Source: JAPLST01 sp964397565 (lineage in GTDB: Bacteria > Auribacterota > UBA3054 > JAPLST01). From it: 64,000 bases of DNA. Shown here piece by piece: positions 18,060 through 26,682 of this stretch. Location of the stretch: contig CAYNJC010000008.1 in the NCBI GenBank assembly GCA_964397565.1, positions 1 to 64,000 of the forward strand, written 5' to 3'. Positions within the stretch are counted from its first letter, which is position 1. The number at the start of each line of letters is the position of its first letter. The notes under the pieces were generated by a model, which saw only the letters and a list, made by a program, of their open reading frames with translations, did not search any database and was not told the origin of the DNA. The position numbers and the translations under genes were made by a program.

Positions 18060-18815
18060 ATGTCCATCGTCATTACCACGTACATTCCCGAAGGCATCGT
18101 CATGGCCGCCGACAGCCGGCAAACCGCCATCATTGAAGGCACGATGCCCGACGGCCAGAAGATGCCGAAATTTGAAACCGTGACCTCGGATAATTGCTAC
18201 AAATTGTTCTTGTTGGAGGAACAGAATATTGGGGTCACCGTGTTTGGTGAAACAATTCTGGGCGGCACGCCAATCGAGCATTCGGTGCGCCTGTTCCTCG
18301 AGGAATACAACGACACCGAGGACGACATTCTCGATGTGGTTGAGAAAATGATGCGCTACTTCAGCGCGCGCTATTCCAACGCCGACACCGCCTTTCACAT
18401 GTGCGGTTACAAAGTGGAAGGCAAAGTCAGCGTGCCGTATGTGTATCACTGTCAGGTTTCGCGCAACGAGATCAAACGCATCAATGTCAAGCCTGGAACC
18501 GACACGGTCTTGTATGGCGCGATGTGGGGCGGGCAGGGCGACATTATCGCGCGCCTGATTCAGCCGGGCATGGCGATGAATGCCGGGCCGAACATGCCCG
18601 AGATCATCAATCCGCCGATTCTGTGGGATGCGATGTCGGTCCAGGATGCGATCGATTTCTCCGAGTTTGCGGTCTGGACCACCGAGCAGATGGTGCGTTA
18701 CCAAGCCCGCCCGAAGAATATTGGCGGGCCGATCGACATTCTGCTGATCACCCCGCGCGGCGCGGGTTGGATCAAGCGCAAAGACTTCGTCAGCGACGGC
18801 TACCTGCCGTATTGA
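18060..18815 (+). CDS. Proteasome beta-like Ntn-hydrolase family protein
   Basis: The 251-aa protein begins with TTYIPEGIVMAADSRQT, the signature of 20S proteasome beta/HslV-type Ntn hydrolases. Removal of Met1 would expose Ser2. Aligning D18 with proteasomal Asp17 puts Ser2 at the nucleophile position. K34, or more likely K48 (NCYKLF) after a short insertion, would match Lys33. No ATPase (HslU/Mpa-like) or proteasome alpha gene is nearby. It may be a stand-alone hydrolase; substrate unknown. No ribosome-binding site is seen. Confidence 0.65.
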   Translation: MSIVITTYIPEGIVMAADSRQTAIIEGTMPDGQKMPKFETVTSDNCYKLFLLEEQNIGVTVFGETILGGTPIEHSVRLFLEEYNDTEDDILDVVEKMMRYFSARYSNADTAFHMCGYKVEGKVSVPYVYHCQVSRNEIKRINVKPGTDTVLYGAMWGGQGDIIARLIQPGMAMNAGPNMPEIINPPILWDAMSVQDAIDFSEFAVWTTEQMVRYQARPKNIGGPIDILLITPRGAGWIKRKDFVSDGYLPY

Positions 18816-18852
18816 CCCGCAACCGGCAACGCGCGGATTATTTGGGCGGTTA

Positions 18853-18960
18853 CTAATGAATGCGCTTGCTACGTTGCAGCGTCCTTGTAGCCGCCCGCGG
18901 TGAGGGCGGCTTCTGCAGCCGCGGTCATCCGCGCCGCTGGCGGGACCGGTGGAGAGGCTA
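18853..18960. repeat. Partial copy of the dispersed palindromic element plus a 20-bp gene-end repeat
   Basis: TACTAATGAATGCGCTTGCT matches the terminal repeat of the 6338-6468 element. The GCCGCCCGCGGTGAGGGCGG core follows, but no right terminal repeat is present. At 18939-18958, GGCGGGACCGGTGGAGAGGC recurs with one change at 21426-21445. In both places it lies right at the 3' end of a minus-strand gene. Confidence 0.75.
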
Positions 18961-21324
18961 TCGCGCCGGCGTGACCGTCACATTCGTCTGCCACACCGGG
19001 TTGTGCACTGAAAACCAACTGACATTTTCGTGCACGGCGTCAAGCTGCAGCGTATAAGCGCCCGCTTGCGCCGGCGGTGCGAGCGTACATGCCAGCGTGA
19101 CGGATTGGCCGGGATAGACATCGTCTGGCAGCCAGCAACGCTGGCTGGCAACCTCCGTCTGCGCCGCATCAAGCCAACGCACACCGAGGCGCACCGGATT
19201 CGGCGCGCCACAGGGCCACACCGCCGTGCCCTGATTGACCAGTTCCACCCGCCACGGTTGCGGCACCGCCGCCAGGATGACCGGCAACGGCGCCGGCAGG
19301 TACCGCGCTGCATACGCACACTGGCTGGTGGGAAACGCGCCGATCGGCACGAGCCGCACCCAATCCAGGCATAGCGACAGCGCGCGCGTTTCGTGGACGC
19401 GCGGGGCGACGCGGCCGGGCACTGTGCAGCGCGCCGGCCACAGCCGCAGAATATCGTTGGTGGCGGCGGCAAGGGCCATGCGGGGCATGGGCACAACGCT
19501 CGTGGTCCAGTCGCTGGAAACACAGGTGGCGGCCAACGATTGCCCGCCGATGGAGAGCTTCACCGCGGCCGGCTGCAGCGCTTTCCAGCGCAGACACAGC
19601 CAGTAATTGGACAACGCCAGTCCGGGCAGGCGCAGCCACAAATCGGTGCCTTCGCCCCACACGCAGCTCAGCTCGGGCGACCATTGCTCGTCATGCGACC
19701 AGCCATTCCACAAATAGGGATGCGCCGCGGGTGTGCCGGCATCAATGCACAAGGTCGCCGGCGCGACGGCGGCAACCGGGCTGATGTCGGGCATGACCCG
19801 CCGCGTGTCCGCCAACACCGCGTGCCAGTTCGAGTAAGTGATTGCGCGGGTTGCTACAGTATAAAAGCCGGTGCGCATGCTGGCGCAGTCCGTGCCGGCG
19901 TTCAGCCCGCCGAAGGCGCGCAGCCAGACAACCCGCGTCGGCGGCATGCCAATGCCGCTGATGCCGCGCCGCGCAACCGTGTGGGCATCACACAGCCACG
20001 CGCCGGCATGTTGGCGGACATCATACAGATACTCCGGCACGACCTCGTGTTTGTTGAACAGCGCCGGCGTGGTGATCAGCATCACCCGGCTGGTGCCCGC
20101 GTGCGTCTCGATCCAATCAACCACCGCGCGGTTTTGCTCATCATCCGCCGGCACCGCCGCGCGCGGGCTGGACAACACCAGCGCGGCGCACAGCAGTGCG
20201 AATTCCACCGTGATCACCACGCCGCGCCAGCGTTGGGCCACGCGCTCGATCACGGCGCCACAACTGCCGGCAATGATCACCCAGGCGGGAAACCAAAAGG
20301 CCAGATAGCGAATGCCAAAGGCTTGCGTGCTCTGCAGATGGGCAAACAACCAGGCCGGCACAATGGCATACAACAGCAACAATATTTCCACCCACGGCAC
20401 ACCCCGGCGGCGGATACGCAACCAATAGCTGATCAGCAGTACCGCACCACACAAGCCAAAAGAAAACAGCGGCGCCGCAAGGCTGCCCTGCAGGAGATGG
20501 GCGGCAATGAAGGTTTGCAGCGCGCGCCAATTGCCGGGCAGCCAGCCGCCGCTGTTGACCCAATGCACCCCGGTGCCAAACGGCGCGTGCGCCAGCAGGG
20601 CCGCGCGGGTATGGAAGACCAGCAGCGCCAGCACGACCAGCGCCAGCGCGCCAAGGGCGGCACCCCGCAACTGCCAGCGCGCCAGCTGCGATCGCAGACA
20701 CAGCGGCCACTCAATCCACGCCACCACCACGAAATGGAGCGCGATTACCAGCACGACAATCCCCGAATACGGATGCGCCATGCAGGCCAGCATGCCCAAC
20801 CCCGCGCACCACGCCACCCCGCGCCACGTCGGCCGTTCCACCCAGCGCAGCCACGCGTAGATCAGCCAGATAACCAGGGTCATTTGCAGACTGTAAAAGC
20901 GCACGTACAACGAATACGCAATCTGAAAATGCGCACCCGCGTACGTGAGCATGGCCAGCAGCGCGGCCAGCCGCCCAAAGTAGCGCCGCATCAGCACATA
21001 GATGCCCAACAGCCCACCGATGCCCAGCACCACCGGCAGCAGGCGCAGCCACGCCTCACGGGTGAAGGTGCCATCCAGCGTCCAGACCGACAAACACAGC
21101 GATTGCAGCACGACAAAATGGTAACTGTCCACCAGCCGTTGGAAGGGCCAGACTGCCATTTCGTGAATGGTGAAGACCTCGTCCGAGGCAAAACCGCGCG
21201 CGGTCAGCAGGCCAAGTCGCTGCGTGAGATAGAGCAGGACCACCAGCGCACATTCCCAATGCGCGCGCAGGGCGGCACGCCACGTCAAGGGCGGGCGGAC
21301 GAGCGCATGCACAGACTGGGTCAT
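18958..21324 (-). CDS. GT-C (PMT/ArnT-like, GT39-type) membrane glycosyltransferase
   Basis: The 788-aa protein has about 10-12 hydrophobic helices over residues 1-400. The acidic FASDEVFTIHEM loop after the first helix is the catalytic position in GT-C polyprenyl-phosphate-sugar transferases. The C-terminal 400 residues are extracytoplasmic, with jelly-roll-like and Ig-like segments. It probably transfers a lipid-linked sugar to an envelope glycan or protein; the acceptor is unknown. It lies downstream of lptB on the same strand but is separated from it by 125 bp and an inverted repeat. Confidence 0.75.
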   Translation of the reverse strand: MTQSVHALVRPPLTWRAALRAHWECALVVLLYLTQRLGLLTARGFASDEVFTIHEMAVWPFQRLVDSYHFVVLQSLCLSVWTLDGTFTREAWLRLLPVVLGIGGLLGIYVLMRRYFGRLAALLAMLTYAGAHFQIAYSLYVRFYSLQMTLVIWLIYAWLRWVERPTWRGVAWCAGLGMLACMAHPYSGIVVLVIALHFVVVAWIEWPLCLRSQLARWQLRGAALGALALVVLALLVFHTRAALLAHAPFGTGVHWVNSGGWLPGNWRALQTFIAAHLLQGSLAAPLFSFGLCGAVLLISYWLRIRRRGVPWVEILLLLYAIVPAWLFAHLQSTQAFGIRYLAFWFPAWVIIAGSCGAVIERVAQRWRGVVITVEFALLCAALVLSSPRAAVPADDEQNRAVVDWIETHAGTSRVMLITTPALFNKHEVVPEYLYDVRQHAGAWLCDAHTVARRGISGIGMPPTRVVWLRAFGGLNAGTDCASMRTGFYTVATRAITYSNWHAVLADTRRVMPDISPVAAVAPATLCIDAGTPAAHPYLWNGWSHDEQWSPELSCVWGEGTDLWLRLPGLALSNYWLCLRWKALQPAAVKLSIGGQSLAATCVSSDWTTSVVPMPRMALAAATNDILRLWPARCTVPGRVAPRVHETRALSLCLDWVRLVPIGAFPTSQCAYAARYLPAPLPVILAAVPQPWRVELVNQGTAVWPCGAPNPVRLGVRWLDAAQTEVASQRCWLPDDVYPGQSVTLACTLAPPAQAGAYTLQLDAVHENVSWFSVHNPVWQTNVTVTPAR

Positions 21325-21366
21325 GGAGAAACGGCTAGTGTGGGTCTCATAATTGGAGTCTGAAGA

Positions 21367-21400
21367 GCCCCACGATCTCGCCGCTGGCGTGATCGTGGGC
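21367..21400 (-). terminator. Inverted repeat between lptB and the GT-C gene
   Basis: GCCCCACGATC and GATCGTGGGC form a stem of about 10 bp with a 13-nt loop, 50 bp after the lptB stop. No T-run follows on the minus strand, so termination is only possible, not shown. Confidence 0.4.
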
Positions 21401-21449
21401 GAATGAGATTGAATGAAACTACGCCGGCGGGACCGGTGGGGAGGCCTAC

Positions 21450-22187
21450 CTAAATCCGGAAGTCTTCGCCGAGGTAGATGCGGCGGGCTTCCGGGTCATT
21501 GATCAAGCGCTCGGCGCTGCCTTCAATCAAAATCTCGCCGGAATGAATCAAGTAGGCACGATCCGTGACACTGAGCGTCTCGCGCACATTGTGGTCGGTG
21601 ATCAAAATGCCCAAGTTGCGCTGCTTCAACTCGCGAATGATATTTTGGACATCATCCACGGCGATCGGATCCACGCCCGAAAACGGCTCATCCAGGAGAA
21701 TCAGTTCGGGCTTGGTTACCAAGGCGCGCGCAATCTCCAGCCGGCGGCGCTCGCCGCCCGACAAGGTGTAGGCTTTGCTTTTGGCCAGCCGGGCGATGCC
21801 CAAGTCTTCCAGCAGCTCATGCGCGCGCCGCTTCATTTCGACGCGGGTCAGCGGCAGCGTCTCCAGAATCGCCATCACGTTTTCGTAGGCAGTCAGCCGC
21901 CGGAAAATGCTCGGCTCCTGCGACAGATAGGCAATACCACGCTTGGCCCGGTCGCACATCGGCATGGTGGTGATTTCGTTGTCCTTGAAATAGACGCGGC
22001 CGACGGTCGGGCGGATAATCCCGACAATCATGTAGAAGGTCGTGGTCTTGCCCGCGCCGTTCGGGCCCAGCAGGCCGACAATCTCGCCCGCCCGAACATT
22101 GATGTTGACTTTGTTGACGACGTTGCGTTTGCTGTAGGTCTTGACCAAATCGGCCGTGCGCAAGACCGGCGTGCCGTTCGTGTCCAT
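21450..22187 (-). CDS. lptB: LPS export ABC transporter ATP-binding protein
   Basis: The 245-aa ATPase has Walker A GPNGAGKTT, signature LSGGERRRLEIARAL, Walker B LILLDEPFSGVDP and switch-His ITDHNVRETL. The family-specific segment FYMIVGIIRPTVGRV is also present. LptB powers LPS extraction with LptF/G, which are not in the window. The start at 22187 (MDTNG) overlaps the preceding stop by 1 nt (TAATG). Confidence 0.95.
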   Translation of the reverse strand: MDTNGTPVLRTADLVKTYSKRNVVNKVNINVRAGEIVGLLGPNGAGKTTTFYMIVGIIRPTVGRVYFKDNEITTMPMCDRAKRGIAYLSQEPSIFRRLTAYENVMAILETLPLTRVEMKRRAHELLEDLGIARLAKSKAYTLSGGERRRLEIARALVTKPELILLDEPFSGVDPIAVDDVQNIIRELKQRNLGILITDHNVRETLSVTDRAYLIHSGEILIEGSAERLINDPEARRIYLGEDFRI

Positions 22188-22750
22188 TACTTGCCACCGG
22201 CGGGAGTAAGTCCCTGCCATTCTTTGGTGATTTCATCCGTCATGGTCATGCCGCCTTGCGCGCCCTGAAAAGTGATCTTGTCCTTGGCCATATCATAGAC
22301 GATGACATTCGCGCGCACTTGCTGGCCGCCTTCCATTTCCACCATCGGCGCGCCGGTAATCTGCACGGTGCGGCTCGCGTTCTCATACACGCCGCGCTGG
22401 CCAAACACGCGGCGATCCGGATCCTTCATGAACAGGCGCACATTGCCGGTAGCGACGATCCGCGAAAAACCCTCGCGCCCTTTCGCCGGCGCGCTGCTGT
22501 CCTGGTAGGCGACGACGCGGTTGGCCTGCAATTTCATATTATCGACCGTGACCACCACGTTGCTTTCGCACACGGTAAAGCCATTCTTGGGATAATATTC
22601 GATGTTATCCGCAACCAATTTCACGTGTGAATTAGTGCCGATCGCGTGACTGGCGCCGTCGGCCTGACCGTTGTCGGCTGCCTTTGCTTGACCGGCACCG
22701 GCCATCAGCCAAGCGGCCAGGCTGATCATTAACAAGCGGGTCATCTTCAT
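22187..22750 (-). CDS. LptA/OstA-like periplasmic LPS-transport protein (copy nearest lptB)
   Basis: The 187-aa protein has a signal peptide (MKMTRLLMISLAAWLMAGAG) and OstA-like beta-jellyroll repeats (VKLVADNIEYYPKNGFTVCE, VVVTVDNMKLQANRVV, GVYENASRTVQITGAP). LptA bridges LptC to LptD across the periplasm. Its position directly before lptB makes it the best positional lptA candidate, although the gene at 23555 also fits. Confidence 0.78.
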   Translation of the reverse strand: MKMTRLLMISLAAWLMAGAGQAKAADNGQADGASHAIGTNSHVKLVADNIEYYPKNGFTVCESNVVVTVDNMKLQANRVVAYQDSSAPAKGREGFSRIVATGNVRLFMKDPDRRVFGQRGVYENASRTVQITGAPMVEMEGGQQVRANVIVYDMAKDKITFQGAQGGMTMTDEITKEWQGLTPAGGK

Positions 22751-23553
22751 TGTTGCTCCTGAGTTGGCTCGTCAAAGGTAAGCGTGCGCAGTTCATCGTC
22801 CGGCACCGCGGTGGTCAATTCCATCTGGACAAACGCCACGGTGTTCGGGCGCGGGTCATAGCGCAAGCCGCGCATGCGGGCGGCCGTGCCGCCATGCTGC
22901 ATCAACACGGGCGCCGTGCCGCTGAGTTCCATGACGCCGTTCGTGGCCCAGCGCAAGTAGTCGCCGCGCGCCAGCAGCATGCCATTTGACGCCACTGAAC
23001 TCTGCGTATTCAACACACACAAGCGCACCGTGCCGGTGGCGATGCCGACTAATTCCGGATATTGCGCGCGCGCGTCCGCGCCGAAAAAGGTCAGCAGATC
23101 GGCTTGCAGCATGACATTGACATAGGCCATGTGCACCCGGCCGGTCATCATCACATCCCCGTCCGGTTCGGTGTATGAATTGTTTGCCGTGAGGGTGAGC
23201 GCCAGATTGGTGACGGCCGCGGGATGCCGCGCAGCCTGCGGCGTGCGCAGCAGCAGCATGCCGCCCGCCAGCAGTTTGCGCAAATACGCGACTCGGAACG
23301 ACACCAGATTGGTTTCCCATTGCGGCATGCGTTGCTGCAAGCGCACCAGGCGCACCAGCGCGCCGACGTAATGATTGCTGGCGAAGTTCATGTCGCCCTG
23401 CTCGAGGGCCTGATCGCCGCGCCGGATGCGCTCGTAAATATCGGCGTATTCGCGGCGCACACGCGTGTCGGTGCTGACGGCCTGGGCCTGCTGCGGCACC
23501 AAGGCCACGCCCGCGCTGACCATCATGAGTGCTATGAGGATCGCCGCGCGCAT
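22747..23553 (-). CDS. Exported OstA-like protein with N-terminal helical extension
   Basis: The 268-aa protein has a signal peptide (MRAAILIALMMVSAGVALVP), then a helical segment (YADIYERIRRGDQALEQGD) resembling a TPR pair. OstA-like repeats follow (DGDVMMTGRVHMAYVNVML, ARGDYLRWATNGVMELSG). It is wedged between two LptA-like genes with a 4-nt overlap and a 1-nt gap, so it is probably part of the same bridge or its assembly. I know no characterised equivalent. Confidence 0.65.
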   Translation of the reverse strand: MRAAILIALMMVSAGVALVPQQAQAVSTDTRVRREYADIYERIRRGDQALEQGDMNFASNHYVGALVRLVRLQQRMPQWETNLVSFRVAYLRKLLAGGMLLLRTPQAARHPAAVTNLALTLTANNSYTEPDGDVMMTGRVHMAYVNVMLQADLLTFFGADARAQYPELVGIATGTVRLCVLNTQSSVASNGMLLARGDYLRWATNGVMELSGTAPVLMQHGGTAARMRGLRYDPRPNTVAFVQMELTTAVPDDELRTLTFDEPTQEQQ

Positions 23554-23554
23554 A

Positions 23555-24109
23555 TTAGCGCAAAAGCCGGGTGCGTTCTTCGGGTGACAGATTATACTCA
23601 ATGGTCGGTTTGGGTTGAAATTGCAGCTTCTGCGAGGTAAGGTCGTAGATGATGCGGGGGGCCGAGATGATGGCGGCATCCCGCATCGCCTTGGGTGGCC
23701 CGCCGGTCAAGACAATTTTGTTGTCGAGCTTGCTCCAGACGGCTTTGTCGGCGATAACTCTGTAGTTGCCATCCACCATGCGCACGGTGCCGACGGCCAC
23801 GATCCGCTCGACATTGCCAAAGGCGACGTTCTGAGCCGCGGCATCTGGCGCGGCCTGGGCCTGCTTGCCAAAATAAATCGTGGCATTGTCGGACGAGAGG
23901 ACCCGGCCGGGCTGATCCCGCACGACCACATTGCCGCGCAAGTAGGCAATGTTATTCTCATAGTCATACTTGAGTTGTTCGGCATTGATCCGCACTGGCA
24001 CGGGATTGGTGGCGGAGGCGGCGACCGCCGCGCGCGGCGGCACGCTCAGCAACAGCGCCGTGCCGATGAGCGCCGCGGTAATGCGACCACCCATGGCGTG
24101 CTGCTTCAT
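23555..24109 (-). CDS. LptA/OstA-like periplasmic protein (copy next to lptC)
   Basis: The 184-aa protein has a signal peptide and the classic LptA opening VRINAEQLKYDYENNIAYLRGNVVVRD (shown in part), a YRVIADKAVWSKLDNKIVLTGG repeat and a C-terminal YDLTSQKLQF strand. The 4-nt overlap with lptC and canonical order (lptC-lptA) make it a true LptA candidate. ATG 24109 was chosen; ATG 24094 is an alternative. Confidence 0.75.
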   Translation of the reverse strand: MKQHAMGGRITAALIGTALLLSVPPRAAVAASATNPVPVRINAEQLKYDYENNIAYLRGNVVVRDQPGRVLSSDNATIYFGKQAQAAPDAAAQNVAFGNVERIVAVGTVRMVDGNYRVIADKAVWSKLDNKIVLTGGPPKAMRDAAIISAPRIIYDLTSQKLQFQPKPTIEYNLSPEERTRLLR

Positions 24110-24588
24110 CGAATACTCTCGAGGGTCGCTTCACCGGCTTGACGGAAGGCAACAATTTGCACATCCTTGAACAGCTCGAATTCTTTCTTGGCTTTGGTAT
24201 TAATGATCCGCATCCCCGTGCCGCTCAAGACCCGGTCGCCGGCAATGATATCCACATGACATTCGGTCATAATTTCACTCGTGCGTCGATTGACATCCGC
24301 GGATTCTGTGTACATTTTGACTTGCTCACCGCGGTCGGTGACCATGGTGGCTTCCACCTTGTATATCCGCACGACATCCGCGTTTTGCGACTCCGCGCTC
24401 ACGCCGCGCACTTCCCACAGCTTGCGGCCGCTCTCGTCAATCTCGGCCATGCGCACATCGTCGCGCATCATGAAGGCGTCGAGCACCTCGCTCGCGGCTT
24501 GCCGCGGCGTGGCATCCGTCGTCGCATTGCCAGTGCTGCTGACGCAGACCAAGAGGACACTCATCAACAGCGTTATCATTCGCTTCAT
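24106..24588 (-). CDS. lptC: LptC-like LPS export protein
   Basis: The 160-aa protein has an N-terminal hydrophobic segment and an LptC/OstA-fold domain (MAEIDESGRKLWEVRGVSAE, VRIYKVEATMV, ADVNRRTSEIMTECHVDI). LptC passes LPS from the LptBFG complex to LptA. It lies between kdsC and lptA-like genes with 4-nt overlaps on both sides, as in the enterobacterial kdsC-lptC-lptA order. Sequence alone is divergent, so context carries weight. Confidence 0.78.
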   Translation of the reverse strand: MKRMITLLMSVLLVCVSSTGNATTDATPRQAASEVLDAFMMRDDVRMAEIDESGRKLWEVRGVSAESQNADVVRIYKVEATMVTDRGEQVKMYTESADVNRRTSEIMTECHVDIIAGDRVLSGTGMRIINTKAKKEFELFKDVQIVAFRQAGEATLESIR

Positions 24589-25154
24589 TGCATACTCCCT
24601 TGCATGGCTTGATCAGAATAGCGGGCAGTTACATCGTGCCACCGCCCCTGCATTTGTAATACAATCTCAATCACTTCGCGCACGGCGCCGGCACCCCCGG
24701 GGCGCGTCGTCACCAGCTGCGCCGCCCGCAGCGCTTCCGGCACCGCGTTGGCCACCGCCACCGCCAGGCCGACGCGCTCCAGCAGCGGAACATCCATAAG
24801 CTCGTCGCCGCAGTAGCAGACCTGGGCGGCGCTAGCCTGCGCCGTGTGCAGCAACTCGGCCAGCGCGGCAACCTTGTCGGGCGCGTTCTGGTATATGTGC
24901 GTGATCCCGAGATCCGCGCAGCGCGCCCGCGCCGCCGCTGAAGTGCGCCCCGAAATTACCGCCACCTGTTTCCCCGCGCGCTGCCACAGCCGAATGCCAT
25001 GGCCGTCATGCACGTGAAACGCCAGCAGCTCGTCGCCGCGCGCACTGGTGTAAATCCGGCCATCGGTCAAGACGCCGTCCACATCCAGCACCAACCACTC
25101 TATCTGTTGCCCGCGCGCGTTCGCTTCGGCACACGGGATCAGCCAATTTGCCAT
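24585..25154 (-). CDS. kdsC: 3-deoxy-manno-octulosonate-8-phosphatase
   Basis: The 189-aa HAD phosphatase dephosphorylates Kdo 8-P. It has the nucleophile motif DVDGVLTDGRIY (D24/D26), VISGRTSAAARARCADLGI, the KdsC-typical YQNAPDKVAAL and CYCGDELMDVPLL. It follows kdsD on the same strand and overlaps lptC by 4 nt. Confidence 0.93.
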   Translation of the reverse strand: MANWLIPCAEANARGQQIEWLVLDVDGVLTDGRIYTSARGDELLAFHVHDGHGIRLWQRAGKQVAVISGRTSAAARARCADLGITHIYQNAPDKVAALAELLHTAQASAAQVCYCGDELMDVPLLERVGLAVAVANAVPEALRAAQLVTTRPGGAGAVREVIEIVLQMQGRWHDVTARYSDQAMQGSMQ

Positions 25155-25420
25155 TGTCTCAAAACCATTGCTATTCTACTCTTTTGCCCGCGCAATTGCA
25201 ACTGCGCGCGGCAGGAGAAAAAGTGTGCCCGGGTGTCCCCCCCACACTCGCTGTCAGCGACAACCGCATCCCCAGTCACTGCCGTTCTCGCCATGATGAC
25301 ATCCCGGGCACAAATCGGTACAGTATGTCATGCCGCCCGCGGCGGCGTCCGCAGACGCTTCTCCACGCGCGGTGCCCACAGTCTATCATACGCAACATTA
25401 CACCATTATGAAATGCCGGA
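25155..25420. other. kdsD-kdsC intergenic region, no gene seen
   Basis: This 266-bp spacer contains a GCGCAATTGCAACTGCGCGC imperfect palindrome near 25188-25212. A TAGAAT box lies on the minus strand about 20 nt upstream of kdsC. No open frame of quality is present on either strand. Confidence 0.6.
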
Positions 25421-26380
25421 TTACAGGTTCAACAGCTCGTCGTCGTCCAGCAAACCGACCAATTGCCCGGCGGCATCCAGCACAGGCAACTGGCTGAACT
25501 TGCGCGTGCTGCGGCGCATCAGTTGCACGGCTTCCTCGGCCAGTTGCTGGGCCCGAATCGTGGTCGGATTGCGGGTCATCACGCTGGCGACCGGCGCATC
25601 AATCGCGCGCGAATCGTGCAGGATCGCACGCCGGAAATCACCATCGCTGAAAAACCCGACCAGCGTGCCGTGCGCGTCCACGATGCAGGCCGCGCCGTTG
25701 CGCGTCTGCGTCATCGCCACCACCACATCGCGCAAGAGCGTCTCCGGCAGCACGCGCACCAGGCGTTCGCCGGTCCGCATCAAGTCTTCGACTTTCAACA
25801 AGCGCTTGCCGAGATTCCCGCCCGGATGCCGCAAGGCGTAATCTTCCGGCTTGAACTGGCGCTTGTGCATCAAGGCGATCGCCAGCGCGTCGCCCAGCGC
25901 CAGTTGCGCCGTGGTCGAGGCCGTTGGCGCCAGGTTGTAGGGACAGGCCTCGCGCGCCACCGTCGCGTCGAGCACCACATCACTGTGCTGCGCCAAGGTT
26001 GCCGTGACCTGCCCCGTCAGGGCGATCAACGCTGCGCCGATCTTGCGGATCATCGGCAGCAGTCGCACGAGCTCTTCCGTCTCGCCGCTGTTCGAGAGCG
26101 CCAGGACCACATCGTGTTCGGTGATCATGCCCAAATCGCCATGAATCGCGTCGGCCGGATGCATGAACACCGAGGGCGTGCCGGTGCTGGCAAAGGTCGC
26201 CGAAATTTTCCGGCCAATCAGGCCGCACTTGCCCATGCCGGTCACGACCACCCGCCCGCTGCAGGCGTGCAAGCGCTCAATGGCGCGGTCAAACTGATCG
26301 GTGACGCGCGCCGCCAAGCCGCGCACCGCCTCGGCCTCCAGCAGCAGCACCTCGCGTGCAATATCTTGATAGGTTTCCAT
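25421..26380 (-). CDS. kdsD: Arabinose-5-phosphate isomerase
   Basis: KdsD makes D-arabinose 5-phosphate from ribulose 5-phosphate for KdsA. The 319-aa protein has an N-terminal SIS domain (VVTGMGKCGLIGRKISATFASTGT, shown in part; PADAIHGDLGM; SNSGETEELV; APTASTTAQLALGDALAI) and two C-terminal CBS domains. The start at 26380 (METYQD) follows the family. A TATACT box lies 7 nt upstream of it. Confidence 0.94.
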   Translation of the reverse strand: METYQDIAREVLLLEAEAVRGLAARVTDQFDRAIERLHACSGRVVVTGMGKCGLIGRKISATFASTGTPSVFMHPADAIHGDLGMITEHDVVLALSNSGETEELVRLLPMIRKIGAALIALTGQVTATLAQHSDVVLDATVAREACPYNLAPTASTTAQLALGDALAIALMHKRQFKPEDYALRHPGGNLGKRLLKVEDLMRTGERLVRVLPETLLRDVVVAMTQTRNGAACIVDAHGTLVGFFSDGDFRRAILHDSRAIDAPVASVMTRNPTTIRAQQLAEEAVQLMRRSTRKFSQLPVLDAAGQLVGLLDDDELLNL

Positions 26381-26387
26381 GCCGCTA

Positions 26388-26416
26388 AGTATACCACAAA
26401 CGCCATTTTTTGTCGT
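26388..26416 (-). promoter_or_regulatory. kdsD promoter, close to the start codon
   Basis: On the minus strand a TATACT -10 (26388-26393) is preceded at 17 bp by a weak ACGACA -35 (26411-26416). The -10 ends 7 nt from the ATG at 26380, so the mRNA is predicted to be leaderless. Confidence 0.55.
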
Positions 26417-26587
26417 CGGCCACGTCCAGAAAGCGGGCACGGCGCCGCTAGCACAGATTGCGATTGTTGTAGGCGCGGAATGGCGTTCCGCGTTGGTACG
26501 GATTGCCACGAATCGAAAATGCATCCGGCAGAGATTTATGGCTTGTGTTGCACAATGGCAAGACTGCGCACGCGATTTTGCAGACAT

Positions 26588-26616
26588 TTGCCAAAGCAGT
26601 GCGAATCTGCTATATT
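26588..26616 (+). promoter_or_regulatory. Promoter of the restriction-modification operon, TTGCCA-N17-TATATT
   Basis: The -35 is at 26588-26593 and the -10 at 26611-26616. The surrounding DNA is AT-richer than the rest of the window. The transcript would start about 26623 and have a leader of about 95 nt carrying a short coupled frame. Confidence 0.65.
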
Positions 26617-26682
26617 AGTCTCAAATTGATTTTATTGGAGTACGTACAATATAGATTAACCATTTCGACGAGGAGAGAAGAA

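Noticed and set aside
19393..21363. A 656-codon plus-strand frame
   Set aside because: It is antisense to the GT-C glycosyltransferase, is Gln/Arg/His-rich and resembles no protein.
25155..25420. A riboswitch or small gene between kdsD and kdsC
   Set aside because: Only a short imperfect palindrome and a weak -10 were found; no recognisable riboswitch core or coding frame.
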